From assembly GCF_011395035.1 (NCBI RefSeq), contig NZ_CP024770.1, positions 433,785 to 497,784 on the forward strand: DNA of 64,000 nucleotides. The letters are read 5' to 3'. A program made the translations under genes and the position numbers. Position 1 is the stretch's first letter. Every line of letters begins with the position of its first letter. The notes under the pieces are model-generated. The model was not told where the DNA came from. It saw only the letters and a list, made by a program, of their open reading frames with translations, and ran no database searches. Positions 32,532 to 41,526 of the stretch are shown piece after piece. This DNA comes from Pantoea cypripedii. Lineage in GTDB: Bacteria > Pseudomonadota > Gammaproteobacteria > Enterobacterales > Enterobacteriaceae.

Positions 32532-35093
32532 ATGTTAATATTCAACCCGGGAATTTATTCTGACCCCAGTCGTAAACGGCTAAGACAACCGATGGTGATA
32601 ATGTTGTTTTTACTGGTGTCAGGATTTGTTATCACATTGCTGATGATTTTTCTCATTGCTCATGAATTAAATAACAGTTCAGATGCTGAGGATGCTTTTC
32701 TGCTAAGGAAGATCATAACGTTGCAACAAGAAAGCATCATTTCTCACACTACAGATAATGCCATATGGGGGGAAGCCTATAAAAACCTCCATGAGAAGGT
32801 GAATCTCGACTGGGCGTGGAAAGAGCAGAATTTAGGGGCGTCGTTATATGAGACCTTCGGCTATGACGGTATTTTTGTTATTTCTCCTCAGGGAAAAACC
32901 GTTTACAGCATTATTGATGGAAGTTTGCGCACTGAGTCAATTCAGGATTGGATGGGAATGGACCCACGTGAAGCGATAAAAGACCAACTGCATAAAAGCG
33001 GAGGTGCTGCTTCAGCACAATTTATAATGGCACAGGGTAAGCCTGTTTTGATAAGTGCTGCATGGATAACCCCTGGCAGCGACAGCACTGTCAGCAGGAC
33101 TTCTAACCAATACTCAACTCTTCTGTTCGTTATCAAAATGAGCGGAGCTAAACTCAATAAAATGGGTGAAGATTATGGTATCGCTAATCTTCATTATGAT
33201 GTAATGAGCGATGTGTATAAAAATGCGACGAATATCCTTCCTGTTCCAGCAAACGGTAGTAACGGCATTCTGACATGGCAAAGTGATGAGCCTGGACGGG
33301 AACTGATTGTTTGGTTATTACCGATGACGATATTATTGTTTTTTGGCATGTTCTTTAGCGCAATAGTACAATTAAGAAGTGTTTTCAGGATAGCGGAAAG
33401 TTCGGACGAAAACATTTTCATGCTACAGCAAAGCCAGATTGCATTACTGGACAGTGAACGACGTTTTCGCGATGTGGCAGAAACTACAGCTGACTGGATT
33501 TGGGAAACTGATGATAACTTAAAATTTAACTGGCTCTCCTCGCGATTTTCAATCATTACCGGTTACAGTAGCAGCCTGTGGATTGATCGTTCACTCCAGG
33601 ATTTCCTCATTGAGGGACAAAAGCTGCTCCAGTCGCCACAGACATCTCTGGCTTTAGATGAATATACAACCCTGACACGCTGCCGTTACTACTCAGCTCA
33701 AAAATGTATCCGTTATTGTGATCTCTCAATACGTCGGGTTGAATTGACCCCTGGTAAAAAAGGTTTCCGCGGCACGGTAACTGATGTAACTCTCGAAGTT
33801 GAAGCCGAAGAAAAAGCAAAATACCTTGCCTTTTATGACGATCTGACGGGATTACCTAATCGTGCACAAATGAAAAGATTTTTATCTGGTCAGCTTGAAA
33901 CTCCTCTTAATGGCAGCAAACCATTAACAGTCATTATGATCGACTTAGATAAATTTAAACCCGTAAATGATATATACGGTCACTTAATTGGCGATGCCAT
34001 ATTACATCAGGTTTCATCACGTTTTCGTGCTTGTGTTGGTGATTCAGGCTTTACCGCACGCTTGGGGGGGGATGAATTTGTTATTATTATGTCTGATATT
34101 ACCCGCGAGCAGGTAAACGAACTATGCAATGATATCATCGAAAAAATAAAATCACCTTTTAATATCGATGGTATCAAAATAGTCATTGGCGTAAGCCTGG
34201 GTATATCTGTAGCACCTATGGATGCAGATAATATTACCGACCTTTTAAGGTATGCGGATTTTGCACTTTATAAAGCTAAAAATGGAGGGGGTAATAAGTA
34301 TGAATTTTACCATAAAGATTTATCCGAAAGCATTGTTCAGCGGCGTGAAATGGAAAACCAACTCAGGGAGGCTATCCATGCAGAACAATTCGCACTTGTT
34401 TATCAACCACGTTACGATACCAAAATGTCACAAGTTACCGGCGTAGAAGCACTGGTTCGCTGGAATCATCCGACATTGGGGGTTGTTTTCCCCGATCAAT
34501 TTATTCCTTTGGCAGAAGAAAGCGGGCTGATAAAAGATATTACCGACTGGGTATTAAAACATGCCTGCCAGGATATGAAATCTTATTTTTCAAACATGCG
34601 AGTGTCAGTGAATATCAGCCCTTCGGAGTTTAACGACGCCAACCTGGCTGAAAGAGTATGTAACATTCTTAACAGCACAGGCCTTGAAAGTCGACGTCTT
34701 GAAATTGAAGTCACGGAGAATGCGCTGGTCAAAAACCCTGAGAACGCATTAAAAACAATGCATGAATTACATCAGCTTGGTATTAAGTTTCATGTTGATG
34801 ATTTTGGTTCCGGCTATGCTTCTTTTGGTTATTTGAACGATTTTCCCTTTGATGGCCTGAAACTTGATAAATCATTTGTCTTTGCAATGCATCAATCTGA
34901 TAACTCCCTGAAGATTATTCAAAATCTAATAAGTCTTGGAAGTGCTTACTCTTTAATTGTAACCGCAGAAGGGGTCGAAACAGCACAGCAGATGGAACAA
35001 TTAATGAAGTTTAACTGTGATTCCTTACAAGGGTATCATATCGGGAAGCCCATCGGACTTACTCAATTGTCCAAAGCCTATCCCGATTTATAG
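32532..35093 (+). CDS. Membrane CHASE4-PAS-GGDEF-EAL cyclic-di-GMP protein
   Basis: This 853-residue inner-membrane protein has a helix at about 20-45, a periplasmic CHASE4 domain (DNAIWGEAYKNLHEKVNLDW, then GYDGIFVISPQGK), a second helix near 258-280, a PAS domain (about 310-420), GGDEF and EAL. The cyclase signature RLGGDEF near residue 511 is intact, as are the phosphodiesterase motifs EALVRW near 638 and DDFGSGYASF. It may both make and break c-di-GMP. Codon use is AT-richer than the nif genes. An eight-G run lies in the GGDEF codons. It stands alone, convergent with the ureohydrolase operon. Confidence 0.92.
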   Translation: MLIFNPGIYSDPSRKRLRQPMVIMLFLLVSGFVITLLMIFLIAHELNNSSDAEDAFLLRKIITLQQESIISHTTDNAIWGEAYKNLHEKVNLDWAWKEQNLGASLYETFGYDGIFVISPQGKTVYSIIDGSLRTESIQDWMGMDPREAIKDQLHKSGGAASAQFIMAQGKPVLISAAWITPGSDSTVSRTSNQYSTLLFVIKMSGAKLNKMGEDYGIANLHYDVMSDVYKNATNILPVPANGSNGILTWQSDEPGRELIVWLLPMTILLFFGMFFSAIVQLRSVFRIAESSDENIFMLQQSQIALLDSERRFRDVAETTADWIWETDDNLKFNWLSSRFSIITGYSSSLWIDRSLQDFLIEGQKLLQSPQTSLALDEYTTLTRCRYYSAQKCIRYCDLSIRRVELTPGKKGFRGTVTDVTLEVEAEEKAKYLAFYDDLTGLPNRAQMKRFLSGQLETPLNGSKPLTVIMIDLDKFKPVNDIYGHLIGDAILHQVSSRFRACVGDSGFTARLGGDEFVIIMSDITREQVNELCNDIIEKIKSPFNIDGIKIVIGVSLGISVAPMDADNITDLLRYADFALYKAKNGGGNKYEFYHKDLSESIVQRREMENQLREAIHAEQFALVYQPRYDTKMSQVTGVEALVRWNHPTLGVVFPDQFIPLAEESGLIKDITDWVLKHACQDMKSYFSNMRVSVNISPSEFNDANLAERVCNILNSTGLESRRLEIEVTENALVKNPENALKTMHELHQLGIKFHVDDFGSGYASFGYLNDFPFDGLKLDKSFVFAMHQSDNSLKIIQNLISLGSAYSLIVTAEGVETAQQMEQLMKFNCDSLQGYHIGKPIGLTQLSKAYPDL

Positions 35094-35153
35094 CCTGATG
35101 CATTTTTAGTTGCTCCTGAATGGTTTATTACATGATAAGGCAATCCTGAGTCA

Positions 35154-36122
35154 CTATCGTCCCGCGAGTCTGGTGGAGCTCGTCAGCAGCAGATGCCCCA
35201 GTAACTCCACCAGCACATGCGCGGCAAGATAAGACGTCACCCCGGTCGCCACATCCAACTGCGGGTTGACCTCAACCAGATCAATACCTACCACCTCCAT
35301 TCGCCCGATCAGCGCCAGCAAGGCTGCCATCAGTTCGTCATAGCGCATGCCATTTGGCTCTGCGGACGCACAGCCGGGGACCAGCGCCATATCCAGCACA
35401 TCAATATCAATGCTGATATAACATTTTTCACCCGCGGGCAGATGTTCAAACAGCGCCAGCGGCGAACGCTGGCGAAACTGTTGCTGGCTAATAATGGTGC
35501 TGCCCTGTGCCGTAGCATCGCTGAATTCAGAGGGACGTACCCGCAGGCTGCGAATCCCCACCTGAGTCAGACTCTGCACCTGGCTCAACGCCATGATATG
35601 GCGAAAGGGCTGACCATTGCTGTAATGCACGCCGTTAGTGACCGGGGCGAAATCCAGATGCGCATCAAACTGGACGACATGCAAGGGTTCCTGGATACCG
35701 CGAATCAGCGGCCATGACACCGAATGGTCGCCACCGATCGCCAGCGGTATCGCCTGACGCTGGCGAATCAATTGTGTCATGGCGCTGATATTGTCATGGG
35801 TGCCGATCACGTTAGTCGGCAGCACATCCACATCCCCCGCATCCACCAGGCGGCCCTGGGTTATCACATCGGTGAGAAAGTGCTGCTGACGCGAAATGTC
35901 GAAAAAACCGGTTGGTGCAAAACGCATCGAATGTTCGCGGATACTGCGCGGCGCAAAACGGCTACCGGGCTGCCAGGGGGATCCTTCATCAAAGGGCACG
36001 CCAAAGACCGCAACGTAAGCATCCAGTTCGCTAAGGCTGGGGCAGTAATTGGCGCGCAGAAAAGTGGGAATGCCGGTGAATGCGCGGTTCAGACGTTCGC
36101 TGCCGCGCAGATTAATGCTCAT
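35154..36122 (-). CDS. Ureohydrolase (agmatinase/arginase family), first paralogue
   Basis: This 322-residue enzyme has the binuclear Mn motifs: GGDHS (His133), DAHLD (Asp153, His155, Asp157) and SIDIDVLD (Asp239, Asp241). The usual DP.xAPGTGTPEPGG after the last motif is changed to DMALVPGCASAEPNG, so the guanidino-substrate pocket is atypical. The family cleaves urea from arginine, agmatine, guanidinobutyrate or related compounds, and the substrate here is unknown. It is the last gene of a tight operon and overlaps the ABC ATPase gene by 11 bases. Confidence 0.87.
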   Translation of the reverse strand: MSINLRGSERLNRAFTGIPTFLRANYCPSLSELDAYVAVFGVPFDEGSPWQPGSRFAPRSIREHSMRFAPTGFFDISRQQHFLTDVITQGRLVDAGDVDVLPTNVIGTHDNISAMTQLIRQRQAIPLAIGGDHSVSWPLIRGIQEPLHVVQFDAHLDFAPVTNGVHYSNGQPFRHIMALSQVQSLTQVGIRSLRVRPSEFSDATAQGSTIISQQQFRQRSPLALFEHLPAGEKCYISIDIDVLDMALVPGCASAEPNGMRYDELMAALLALIGRMEVVGIDLVEVNPQLDVATGVTSYLAAHVLVELLGHLLLTSSTRLAGR

Positions 36123-36888
36123 GATTTTCTCCTGAGACTACCCGCACATGCTGCAACAGCGCACGGGTTCGGGGATGTTGCGGGCCAGAGAACAGCTTTT
36201 GTGTCGGCCCCTGTTCCACAATCATTCCGTCTTCCATCACCACCAGACGATCGGCCACTTCACGGGCAAAATTCATCTCATGAGTCACGATGATCATCGT
36301 CATGCCATCCTGGGCCAGCTGCTTCATCACCTGAAGCACTTCGGTGGTCAGTTCGGGATCCAGTGCAGATGTTGGTTCATCAAATAACATCACTTCTGGT
36401 TGCAAAGCCAGGGCGCGGGCAATGGCGACGCGTTGTTTTTGTCCACCGGACAGACTGGCAGGCATCGCCTGGGCTTTGTGCGCCAGCCCCACTTTTTCCA
36501 GCAGTTGCATCGCCAGCTGCTGAGCAAACGCCCGGCCTTGTTTCAGTATTTTGTGTGGCCCGATCGCCACATTGTCGAGAATCGACAGATGAGGGAACAG
36601 GTTGAACGATTGGAAAACCATGCCAGCCTGACGGCGAAGAAGATTGAGGTCCGGCTCGGCCAACATTTTCCCATTCTGCAACAGGTGCTGGCCGCACAAG
36701 CGGATGCTGCCTTGCTGCGCGACTTCCAGACCATTGCAGCATCGCAAAAACGTGCTTTTACCCGAACCGCTCGGGCCAATAATCACCACCACCTCGCCCC
36801 GCGCCACTGACAGGCTGATGCCCTTCAGGACATGGTGCTGGTCAAAATATTTTTCGACGTTAACCGCCTCAATGATGGCTGGGTTCAT
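36112..36888 (-). CDS. Polar amino-acid ABC transporter ATP-binding protein (GlnQ/HisP type)
   Basis: This 258-residue ATPase has Walker A GPSGSGKST (about 38-46), the signature LSGGQKQRVAIARAL, Walker B VMLFDEPTSALDPE and the switch His in VTHEM. It would energise import by the permease encoded just upstream, which overlaps it by four bases. Sequence type matches ATPases for glutamine, histidine, arginine or opine uptake. Flanking ureohydrolases suggest a guanidino compound as cargo, by inference. Confidence 0.92.
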   Translation of the reverse strand: MNPAIIEAVNVEKYFDQHHVLKGISLSVARGEVVVIIGPSGSGKSTFLRCCNGLEVAQQGSIRLCGQHLLQNGKMLAEPDLNLLRRQAGMVFQSFNLFPHLSILDNVAIGPHKILKQGRAFAQQLAMQLLEKVGLAHKAQAMPASLSGGQKQRVAIARALALQPEVMLFDEPTSALDPELTTEVLQVMKQLAQDGMTMIIVTHEMNFAREVADRLVVMEDGMIVEQGPTQKLFSGPQHPRTRALLQHVRVVSGENHEH

Positions 36889-37556
36889 TGCACCATCCCT
36901 CCCGCACGCAGCTTTTTCTCCACCACGCGCAACAACAGCATGGTGCTGCTGGTCATCAGCAGGTAGATAAAGGCGATCACGATATACACCTCCAGCGAAC
37001 GATAGGACACGCTGATGACTTTTTGCCCCTCATGCATCAGGTCGTGGATGGTGACCAGGGACACCAGCGCCGAGTTTTTGGTTAACGCGATAAACTCATT
37101 CGCCAGCGGCGGCACCATCCGTACCAGCGCCTGCGGCAGAATAATCAGCCGCATCGCCTGCGCACCGGACATGCCCATCGAGCGCGCCGCTTCGGTTTGT
37201 CCCCGGTCGATAGACAAAATCGCACCCCGTACCAGCTCTGAGACGTAAGCGGCGGAATAACATCCCAGCCCGATAATGCCGCAGACAAAGGCGGGGATAA
37301 CGATATTGAAGTAGGGCAGACCGAAGTAGAGGATAAACAGCTGCACCAGCAGCGGGGTGCCACGCACGAAAACCACGTAGCTGTTGCAGAACCACCACAC
37401 CAGCTTACGCTGGGGAGCAAGCCTCCCCAGACCGATTAAGGTTCCCAGGCAACAACTGATCAGCAGGGCGCAGAGGGTGACTTCAATCGTCACCCAGGCA
37501 CCTGCCAGCAGATCGCGCCAGGCGGCAAACGCCGGAGTAAAATCAAATTCAACCAT
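36885..37556 (-). CDS. Polar amino-acid ABC transporter permease
   Basis: This inner-membrane permease of about 223 residues has five predicted helices and the HEAA-type loop motif EAARSMGMSGAQAMRLIILPQA that contacts the ATPase. The start at 37556 (MVEFDF) was preferred; a GTG two codons earlier is possible. It follows the binding-protein gene by about ten bases and overlaps the ATPase gene by four bases. No second permease gene is present, so the membrane part is probably a homodimer. Confidence 0.92.
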   Translation of the reverse strand: MVEFDFTPAFAAWRDLLAGAWVTIEVTLCALLISCCLGTLIGLGRLAPQRKLVWWFCNSYVVFVRGTPLLVQLFILYFGLPYFNIVIPAFVCGIIGLGCYSAAYVSELVRGAILSIDRGQTEAARSMGMSGAQAMRLIILPQALVRMVPPLANEFIALTKNSALVSLVTIHDLMHEGQKVISVSYRSLEVYIVIAFIYLLMTSSTMLLLRVVEKKLRAGGMVQ

Positions 37557-37568
37557 GCTCACCCCGGC

Positions 37569-38297
37569 TTATTGCCCTGCGTTACCAAACCATTTTTTCT
37601 GCAACGCATCATAAGTGCCGTTGGCTTTGATGGCTTTCAGCGCATCATTCAGTTGCTGACGCAATTCCGGCTCACGTTTGCTGACAGCGATACCGTATTC
37701 TTCATGCGTCACCGGCTCCGCCAGGATCTGCGTGGTGCCACGGGTTTTGCTGTACAACAGCGCCGCCGGTTTGCCGGTGACGACCGCATCAGCACGGCCC
37801 GCTTCCAGCGCATTAAACATCTCTTCATTCTTTTCCACTTCTACCGTCTGCGCGCTCGGGAACTCATCAGACATGACTTTGACCGACTTGGTCCCGACCT
37901 GCACCGCGACACGCTTGCCAGCCAGATCCTGCGGCGTTTTGATCCGCGTATCGCCTTTTTTCACCATCACCACCAGGCCTGCGGAGAAATACGGGTCGGT
38001 GAAATCCACCACTTTCTTGCGGTCATCGGTGATGTAAATTGCGGACAACACAATATCCTGACGACCTGCCAGCACTGACGGCACCATCGCTTTAAAATCC
38101 ATATCGGTATACACCAGCGGGCGTCCCATCTGCTTTGACAGCGCGGCCGCTAAGTCAACATCGAAGCCGGTCCGCTGGTTGTTTTGAATAAACTCCATCG
38201 GTGGGAAGGTTGGGTCAATCGCCACACGGATGGGTTCGGCGGCCTGAGATAATGAGGAAAACAGGAGCGCACTGAGCAGAAGTGAACGAAGAGTCAT
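37569..38297 (-). CDS. Polar amino-acid ABC transporter substrate-binding protein
   Basis: This 242-residue periplasmic protein has a Sec signal peptide (MTLRSLLLSALLFSSLSQA, cleavage near residue 19) and the SBP family 3 fold: PIRVAIDPTFPPMEFIQNNQ, TGFDVDLAAALSKQMG, DLAGKRVAVQVGTKS. The pattern is that of lysine/arginine/histidine/glutamine binding proteins. The acidic pocket could suit a cationic guanidino ligand, but I cannot read specificity. It lies 15 bases after the second ureohydrolase gene. Confidence 0.9.
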   Translation of the reverse strand: MTLRSLLLSALLFSSLSQAAEPIRVAIDPTFPPMEFIQNNQRTGFDVDLAAALSKQMGRPLVYTDMDFKAMVPSVLAGRQDIVLSAIYITDDRKKVVDFTDPYFSAGLVVMVKKGDTRIKTPQDLAGKRVAVQVGTKSVKVMSDEFPSAQTVEVEKNEEMFNALEAGRADAVVTGKPAALLYSKTRGTTQILAEPVTHEEYGIAVSKREPELRQQLNDALKAIKANGTYDALQKKWFGNAGQ

Positions 38298-38312
38298 ACG
38301 TCCTCCAAAAGA

Positions 38313-39278
38313 TTAAAGGTTGCTGTCGCAATACCCGGCGCGAATGGCCGCACCAATTAAATTGAGCACCAGACGGCCTGCGGTCATGCAGGAGAGCTGA
38401 TGCACGTCTTTTGCGGGTTGAATTTCCACAATATCCATCCCAACCACGCGTCCTTTTTTCACTAATCCATGGATCAGTTTACGGGCCTGAACAAAGGTCA
38501 CGCCGCCAGGTGCCGGGCCTGCCACGGCGGGCATCACGGCAGGATCAAAACCGTCAGCGTCGATGGTCAGGTAATAACGGCCACCGTCCGGGATTTGCCC
38601 CAGCACCGCGTCCATACCGCGGTCGTGCAGCTCATAAGCGGTGATAATTTTGGCACCCCATGCCCGGGCGTAATCGGCTTCTTCCTGACGCGCACTGCCT
38701 GACGCACGCATGCCAATCTGAATGATGTCTTGCACGAACGGCAGCTCCGACGCACGACGCATCGGGCTGGATAAACCATCGCGCACGCCATTGACCTCAT
38801 CACGCCAGTCGAGATGCGCATCGAGATGCACGATAGTGATTGGCCCCTGGTCATTAAAGGCACGCAGAATCGGGTTGGTGATACCGTGGTCGCCCCCTAA
38901 AACGATGGGGATGGCACCCGCTGCGAGAATTTTGCGTACCGCCTGTTCTGCACGAACGAAATGACCACGCGGATCGTCAAGATCGGCAGGCACGTCGCCA
39001 CAATCGACAAAGCGGACATCATCCCGACCCTGTAGCAGCGGGCCATCAATGTCAAAGTCATAGCGCTCGGGACCGCGAATCACCCGGTCTGATGCCTGAC
39101 GAATGGCGGTGGGGGCGCGTACCTGGTCGTTGTTGTAGTCCTGCGGGGTATAAGCCGCGCCATAAGGCACGCCCAGCACGGCAAAATGTGCTTGCAAATT
39201 ATCGAGATCAAGGGCTAATTCGGAAAACAGCAGTGATTTATGATTAGTTTGCGGTGGCACTGTTAACGGTAAAGACAT
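38313..39278 (-). CDS. Ureohydrolase (agmatinase/guanidinase family), second paralogue
   Basis: This 321-residue enzyme has GGDHGI, HLDAHLDW and TIDADGFDPAVMP as its metal motifs, all ligands present. It is only distantly like the first ureohydrolase of the operon: loop motifs (VNGVRDGLSSPMRRASE, GPAPGG) differ. It belongs to a SpeB-like branch whose substrates include agmatine, guanidinobutyrate, guanidinopropionate or guanidine. The start at 39278 has CAGGAAA upstream; a much longer frame is open but would overlap the divergent LysR gene. It is the first gene of the operon. Confidence 0.88.
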   Translation of the reverse strand: MSLPLTVPPQTNHKSLLFSELALDLDNLQAHFAVLGVPYGAAYTPQDYNNDQVRAPTAIRQASDRVIRGPERYDFDIDGPLLQGRDDVRFVDCGDVPADLDDPRGHFVRAEQAVRKILAAGAIPIVLGGDHGITNPILRAFNDQGPITIVHLDAHLDWRDEVNGVRDGLSSPMRRASELPFVQDIIQIGMRASGSARQEEADYARAWGAKIITAYELHDRGMDAVLGQIPDGGRYYLTIDADGFDPAVMPAVAGPAPGGVTFVQARKLIHGLVKKGRVVGMDIVEIQPAKDVHQLSCMTAGRLVLNLIGAAIRAGYCDSNL

Positions 39279-39384
39279 AATGATTTCCTGGTATTGGCGA
39301 AATACGAACTGAGGCGAGTGTAGGTAGGCTTTTTCACCAGGAAAACTGATCTTATTTGCAATCACGGTTACGGAAACAGCAACC

Positions 39385-40266
39385 ATGAAACCCCGGACAC
39401 TGAACGAAAAAGATTTACGCGCCCTGAGAATATTCTGCGTTGTGGCGCAATCTGGCGGATTTTCTGCTGCTGAAAACTCTCTCAACATGACCAAAGCGAC
39501 CATCAGCCGTCAGATTAAATCGATTGAAGAAACGCTCGGCACCGCGCTCTGTACCCGCGGGCCGAAAGGTTTCGAACTGACGGCGGCGGGCGAGTCGGCG
39601 CTGCTTTATGCGCGTGAAGCGCTTGGCGCACTGGATCGCATCTTCCCGGCGATGGATGCCAGTCGGGGCGTGATTTCAGGGCCGCTGGTCATGGGGATTA
39701 CCGATAACGTGATCAGCCACAGTGCTTCACATCTGCAACAGGCATTACGCGCCTTGCGCCAGCGAGCACCACAGGTACAGCTGTCACTCAGCGTCATGGC
39801 GGCGTCACAACTGATTCAGGCCTTGCTCGACCGAAGGCTGGATATTGCTATCAAAGGGGTGATGGATTATCAGAAAACGCCTTCGCTGCATTACGCAGAA
39901 CTGTTTGCCGAGTCCCACGGCCTGTACACCCTGGCGGGTCATGAACTGCGCGCCAGGCAATTGCCGCTGGTGTATCGGGCGCAGCAACCCTTTGTCGAAG
40001 ACGCACTGGCCCGGCTGCACCTGAACCGGGGACCCGAAGCGGTGGGTATCGAAGCGGTGGCGATGTTGATTGCCGCCGGAGATGTGGTGGGGATTCTGCC
40101 GCATCATTATGCACAACTGATGCAGGCGTGTATTCCCCTGGTGAAGGTGCCGGACTCTCCGACATGGACCGTGACCCACTATGCGGTCACTCACGCCGCC
40201 TATCCGCAATCACCGGCAGCGGAACAAATGATTGCTGAACTGCGTCGGGCACAACATATTCTGTAA
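39385..40266 (+). CDS. LysR-family regulator of the ureohydrolase operon
   Basis: This 293-residue regulator has the helix-turn-helix GGFSAAENSLNMTKATISRQIKSIEETLG and a LysR effector domain. It is divergent from the ureohydrolase-transporter operon, 106 bases from its first start codon, so local control is the obvious prediction. Its ligand may be the imported guanidino compound. No clear operator palindrome stands out in the gap. Confidence 0.88.
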   Translation: MKPRTLNEKDLRALRIFCVVAQSGGFSAAENSLNMTKATISRQIKSIEETLGTALCTRGPKGFELTAAGESALLYAREALGALDRIFPAMDASRGVISGPLVMGITDNVISHSASHLQQALRALRQRAPQVQLSLSVMAASQLIQALLDRRLDIAIKGVMDYQKTPSLHYAELFAESHGLYTLAGHELRARQLPLVYRAQQPFVEDALARLHLNRGPEAVGIEAVAMLIAAGDVVGILPHHYAQLMQACIPLVKVPDSPTWTVTHYAVTHAAYPQSPAAEQMIAELRRAQHIL

Positions 40267-40344
40267 ACGCCCGGACCGGAGCTGCCAGTGGCTTTTATTA
40301 TGACTGATGCGGCTTCCTGCGATTGTTTCATCATAAATTCATAT

Positions 40345-40383
40345 CAGCATTTGCTTCAGCCATTGCCGCTGCCAGCGTTGCTG
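40345..40383 (-). repeat. Duplicated fragment of the nifM 3' end
   Basis: Thirty-six of 39 bases match 41746-41784, the last codons of nifM, in the same orientation. It abuts the DUF1471 pseudogene at 40390. This is evidence that a second nifM end once lay here. Confidence 0.8.
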
Positions 40384-40389
40384 CAGCAT

Positions 40390-40514
40390 CTTCCGCACCT
40401 GGATGGCGCAGAAGCTAAAATCGCCGCTCAGGCTAAACAGGCCAGTGCCTCTTACAAATCACCGGTGCACGCGTGGATAACGGTGCATATCTGTCAGCTG
40501 AATTGGCTAAATAA
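40390..40514 (+). pseudogene. DUF1471 pseudogene
   Basis: About 125 bases match the 3' part of the 31399-31608 gene (LDGAEAKIAAQAKQASASYK). One A is missing from the AAAA before TCACCGG, shifting the frame, and the signal-peptide region is gone. The original frame would end at TAA 40512-40514. Its 5' side is fused to a nifM tail fragment. Confidence 0.85.
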
Positions 40515-40549
40515 ACACTGGATTATGTGGTGCGATGCAAAGTCAGACA

Positions 40550-40939
40550 TTAATGAGCGTTTCTCACCTTGATATTCCCAGATGAGTCGATATATTTTAA
40601 AAACTCTACAGTAATTAGATGTGAACCTGAATTTACAGACATCACATCATAAGCGATTGAATACTTCTGCCCCGATATGAATGAATAATCAAATACGGGC
40701 AGACATCCACCACGCGCCACATAAACCGGTTTTGCTTCAAACGTCCTGATTAATTTTTCGTCTTTGTCACTGTAAATTTGTACAGCGATGATTTGTTCCC
40801 CTGGTTTCATCGGGGACAGGATGCAAACGTTATTCTCTTTCAATGTCGCCGTTGCTGACGAACGTGATACCATTCTGTCCCCCGGACCAGGACAACCGGA
40901 TAATAAGAATGCCGTTGCCAATACGATAAATTTCTTCAT
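40550..40939 (-). CDS. Putative T6SS immunity periplasmic lipoprotein
   Basis: This 129-residue lipoprotein has a signal peptide MKKFIVLATAFLLSGC with the lipobox LSGC at Cys16. The mature start PGPGDRMVSRSSATATL and the GEQIIAVQIYSDKDEKLIRTF stretch match, from memory, a lipoprotein family annotated as T6SS immunity in enterobacteria. It would sit in the periplasm and neutralise the neighbouring toxin. The start was set at MKKF because the signal peptide begins there. Its gene is six bases from the end of the putative effector gene on the same strand, a typical toxin-immunity order. Confidence 0.7.
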   Translation of the reverse strand: MKKFIVLATAFLLSGCPGPGDRMVSRSSATATLKENNVCILSPMKPGEQIIAVQIYSDKDEKLIRTFEAKPVYVARGGCLPVFDYSFISGQKYSIAYDVMSVNSGSHLITVEFLKYIDSSGNIKVRNAH

Positions 40940-40944
40940 GGATA

Positions 40945-41526
40945 TCAATTCCCCCCACCTGTAACAATACGATGATAAAGTGAAGGAATATCTTTGGCGT
41001 TATCATTACCTCTGTACTGTCCCATTCGGCCCTGCCGTTGATAGTAGTGCCATTTATCAAAACCGTATACCAGTAGTAGCCAGTAATCTGCTAAAATAGA
41101 TGCCTGTTGTTCAAGGGAGTAATCAATCAGTTTTTTCCTGTTAAGTTCGTAGTTGTACTCAGCCGCCCAACTAAAAATACCTCTTAACCTCACCCACTGT
41201 CCTTGCTGGTGTTGCCATACATGACCAAGCTCATGAATGAATAAATATTTATCTTCCAGGATAACTAAATTTGCAGAAAAATCTTCTCTATACATTTCTT
41301 TTCTATACCATAACTCTCCATTAGGCGTCATAGCATAATTTTGCTTCTGTAATCCGAACGGTAAATAACTGTCACAATGAATCCAGACACGGCTGTAAAC
41401 TATTGCGTTGCCGTAAATTCGTTGCGCCATTTTAATTTCACCGAGCGTCATGCGTCTCAGAAAGCCTTCCTCTGCCTGATCATCCATATTTCTGTCTTCC
41501 ATGTTGTTTTGTCCGCATCCTTGCAT
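40945..41526 (-). CDS. Putative T6SS-associated zinc metallopeptidase-like effector
   Basis: This 193-residue protein has a zinc-peptidase motif HELGHVWQH near residue 99, matching HExxH. The conserved segments MTLGEIKMAQRIYGNAIVYSRVWIH and PFGLQKQNYAMTPNGELWYRKE resemble proteins annotated as Vgr-related or Rhs-associated in enterobacteria. There is no signal peptide, so delivery by a secretion system is plausible. The true start may be a little inside (near MTLGE). No hcp, vgrG, rhs or tss genes occur in the window; it is an orphan pair with the lipoprotein gene downstream. AT content is higher than in nif genes. Confidence 0.65.
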   Translation of the reverse strand: MQGCGQNNMEDRNMDDQAEEGFLRRMTLGEIKMAQRIYGNAIVYSRVWIHCDSYLPFGLQKQNYAMTPNGELWYRKEMYREDFSANLVILEDKYLFIHELGHVWQHQQGQWVRLRGIFSWAAEYNYELNRKKLIDYSLEQQASILADYWLLLVYGFDKWHYYQRQGRMGQYRGNDNAKDIPSLYHRIVTGGGN

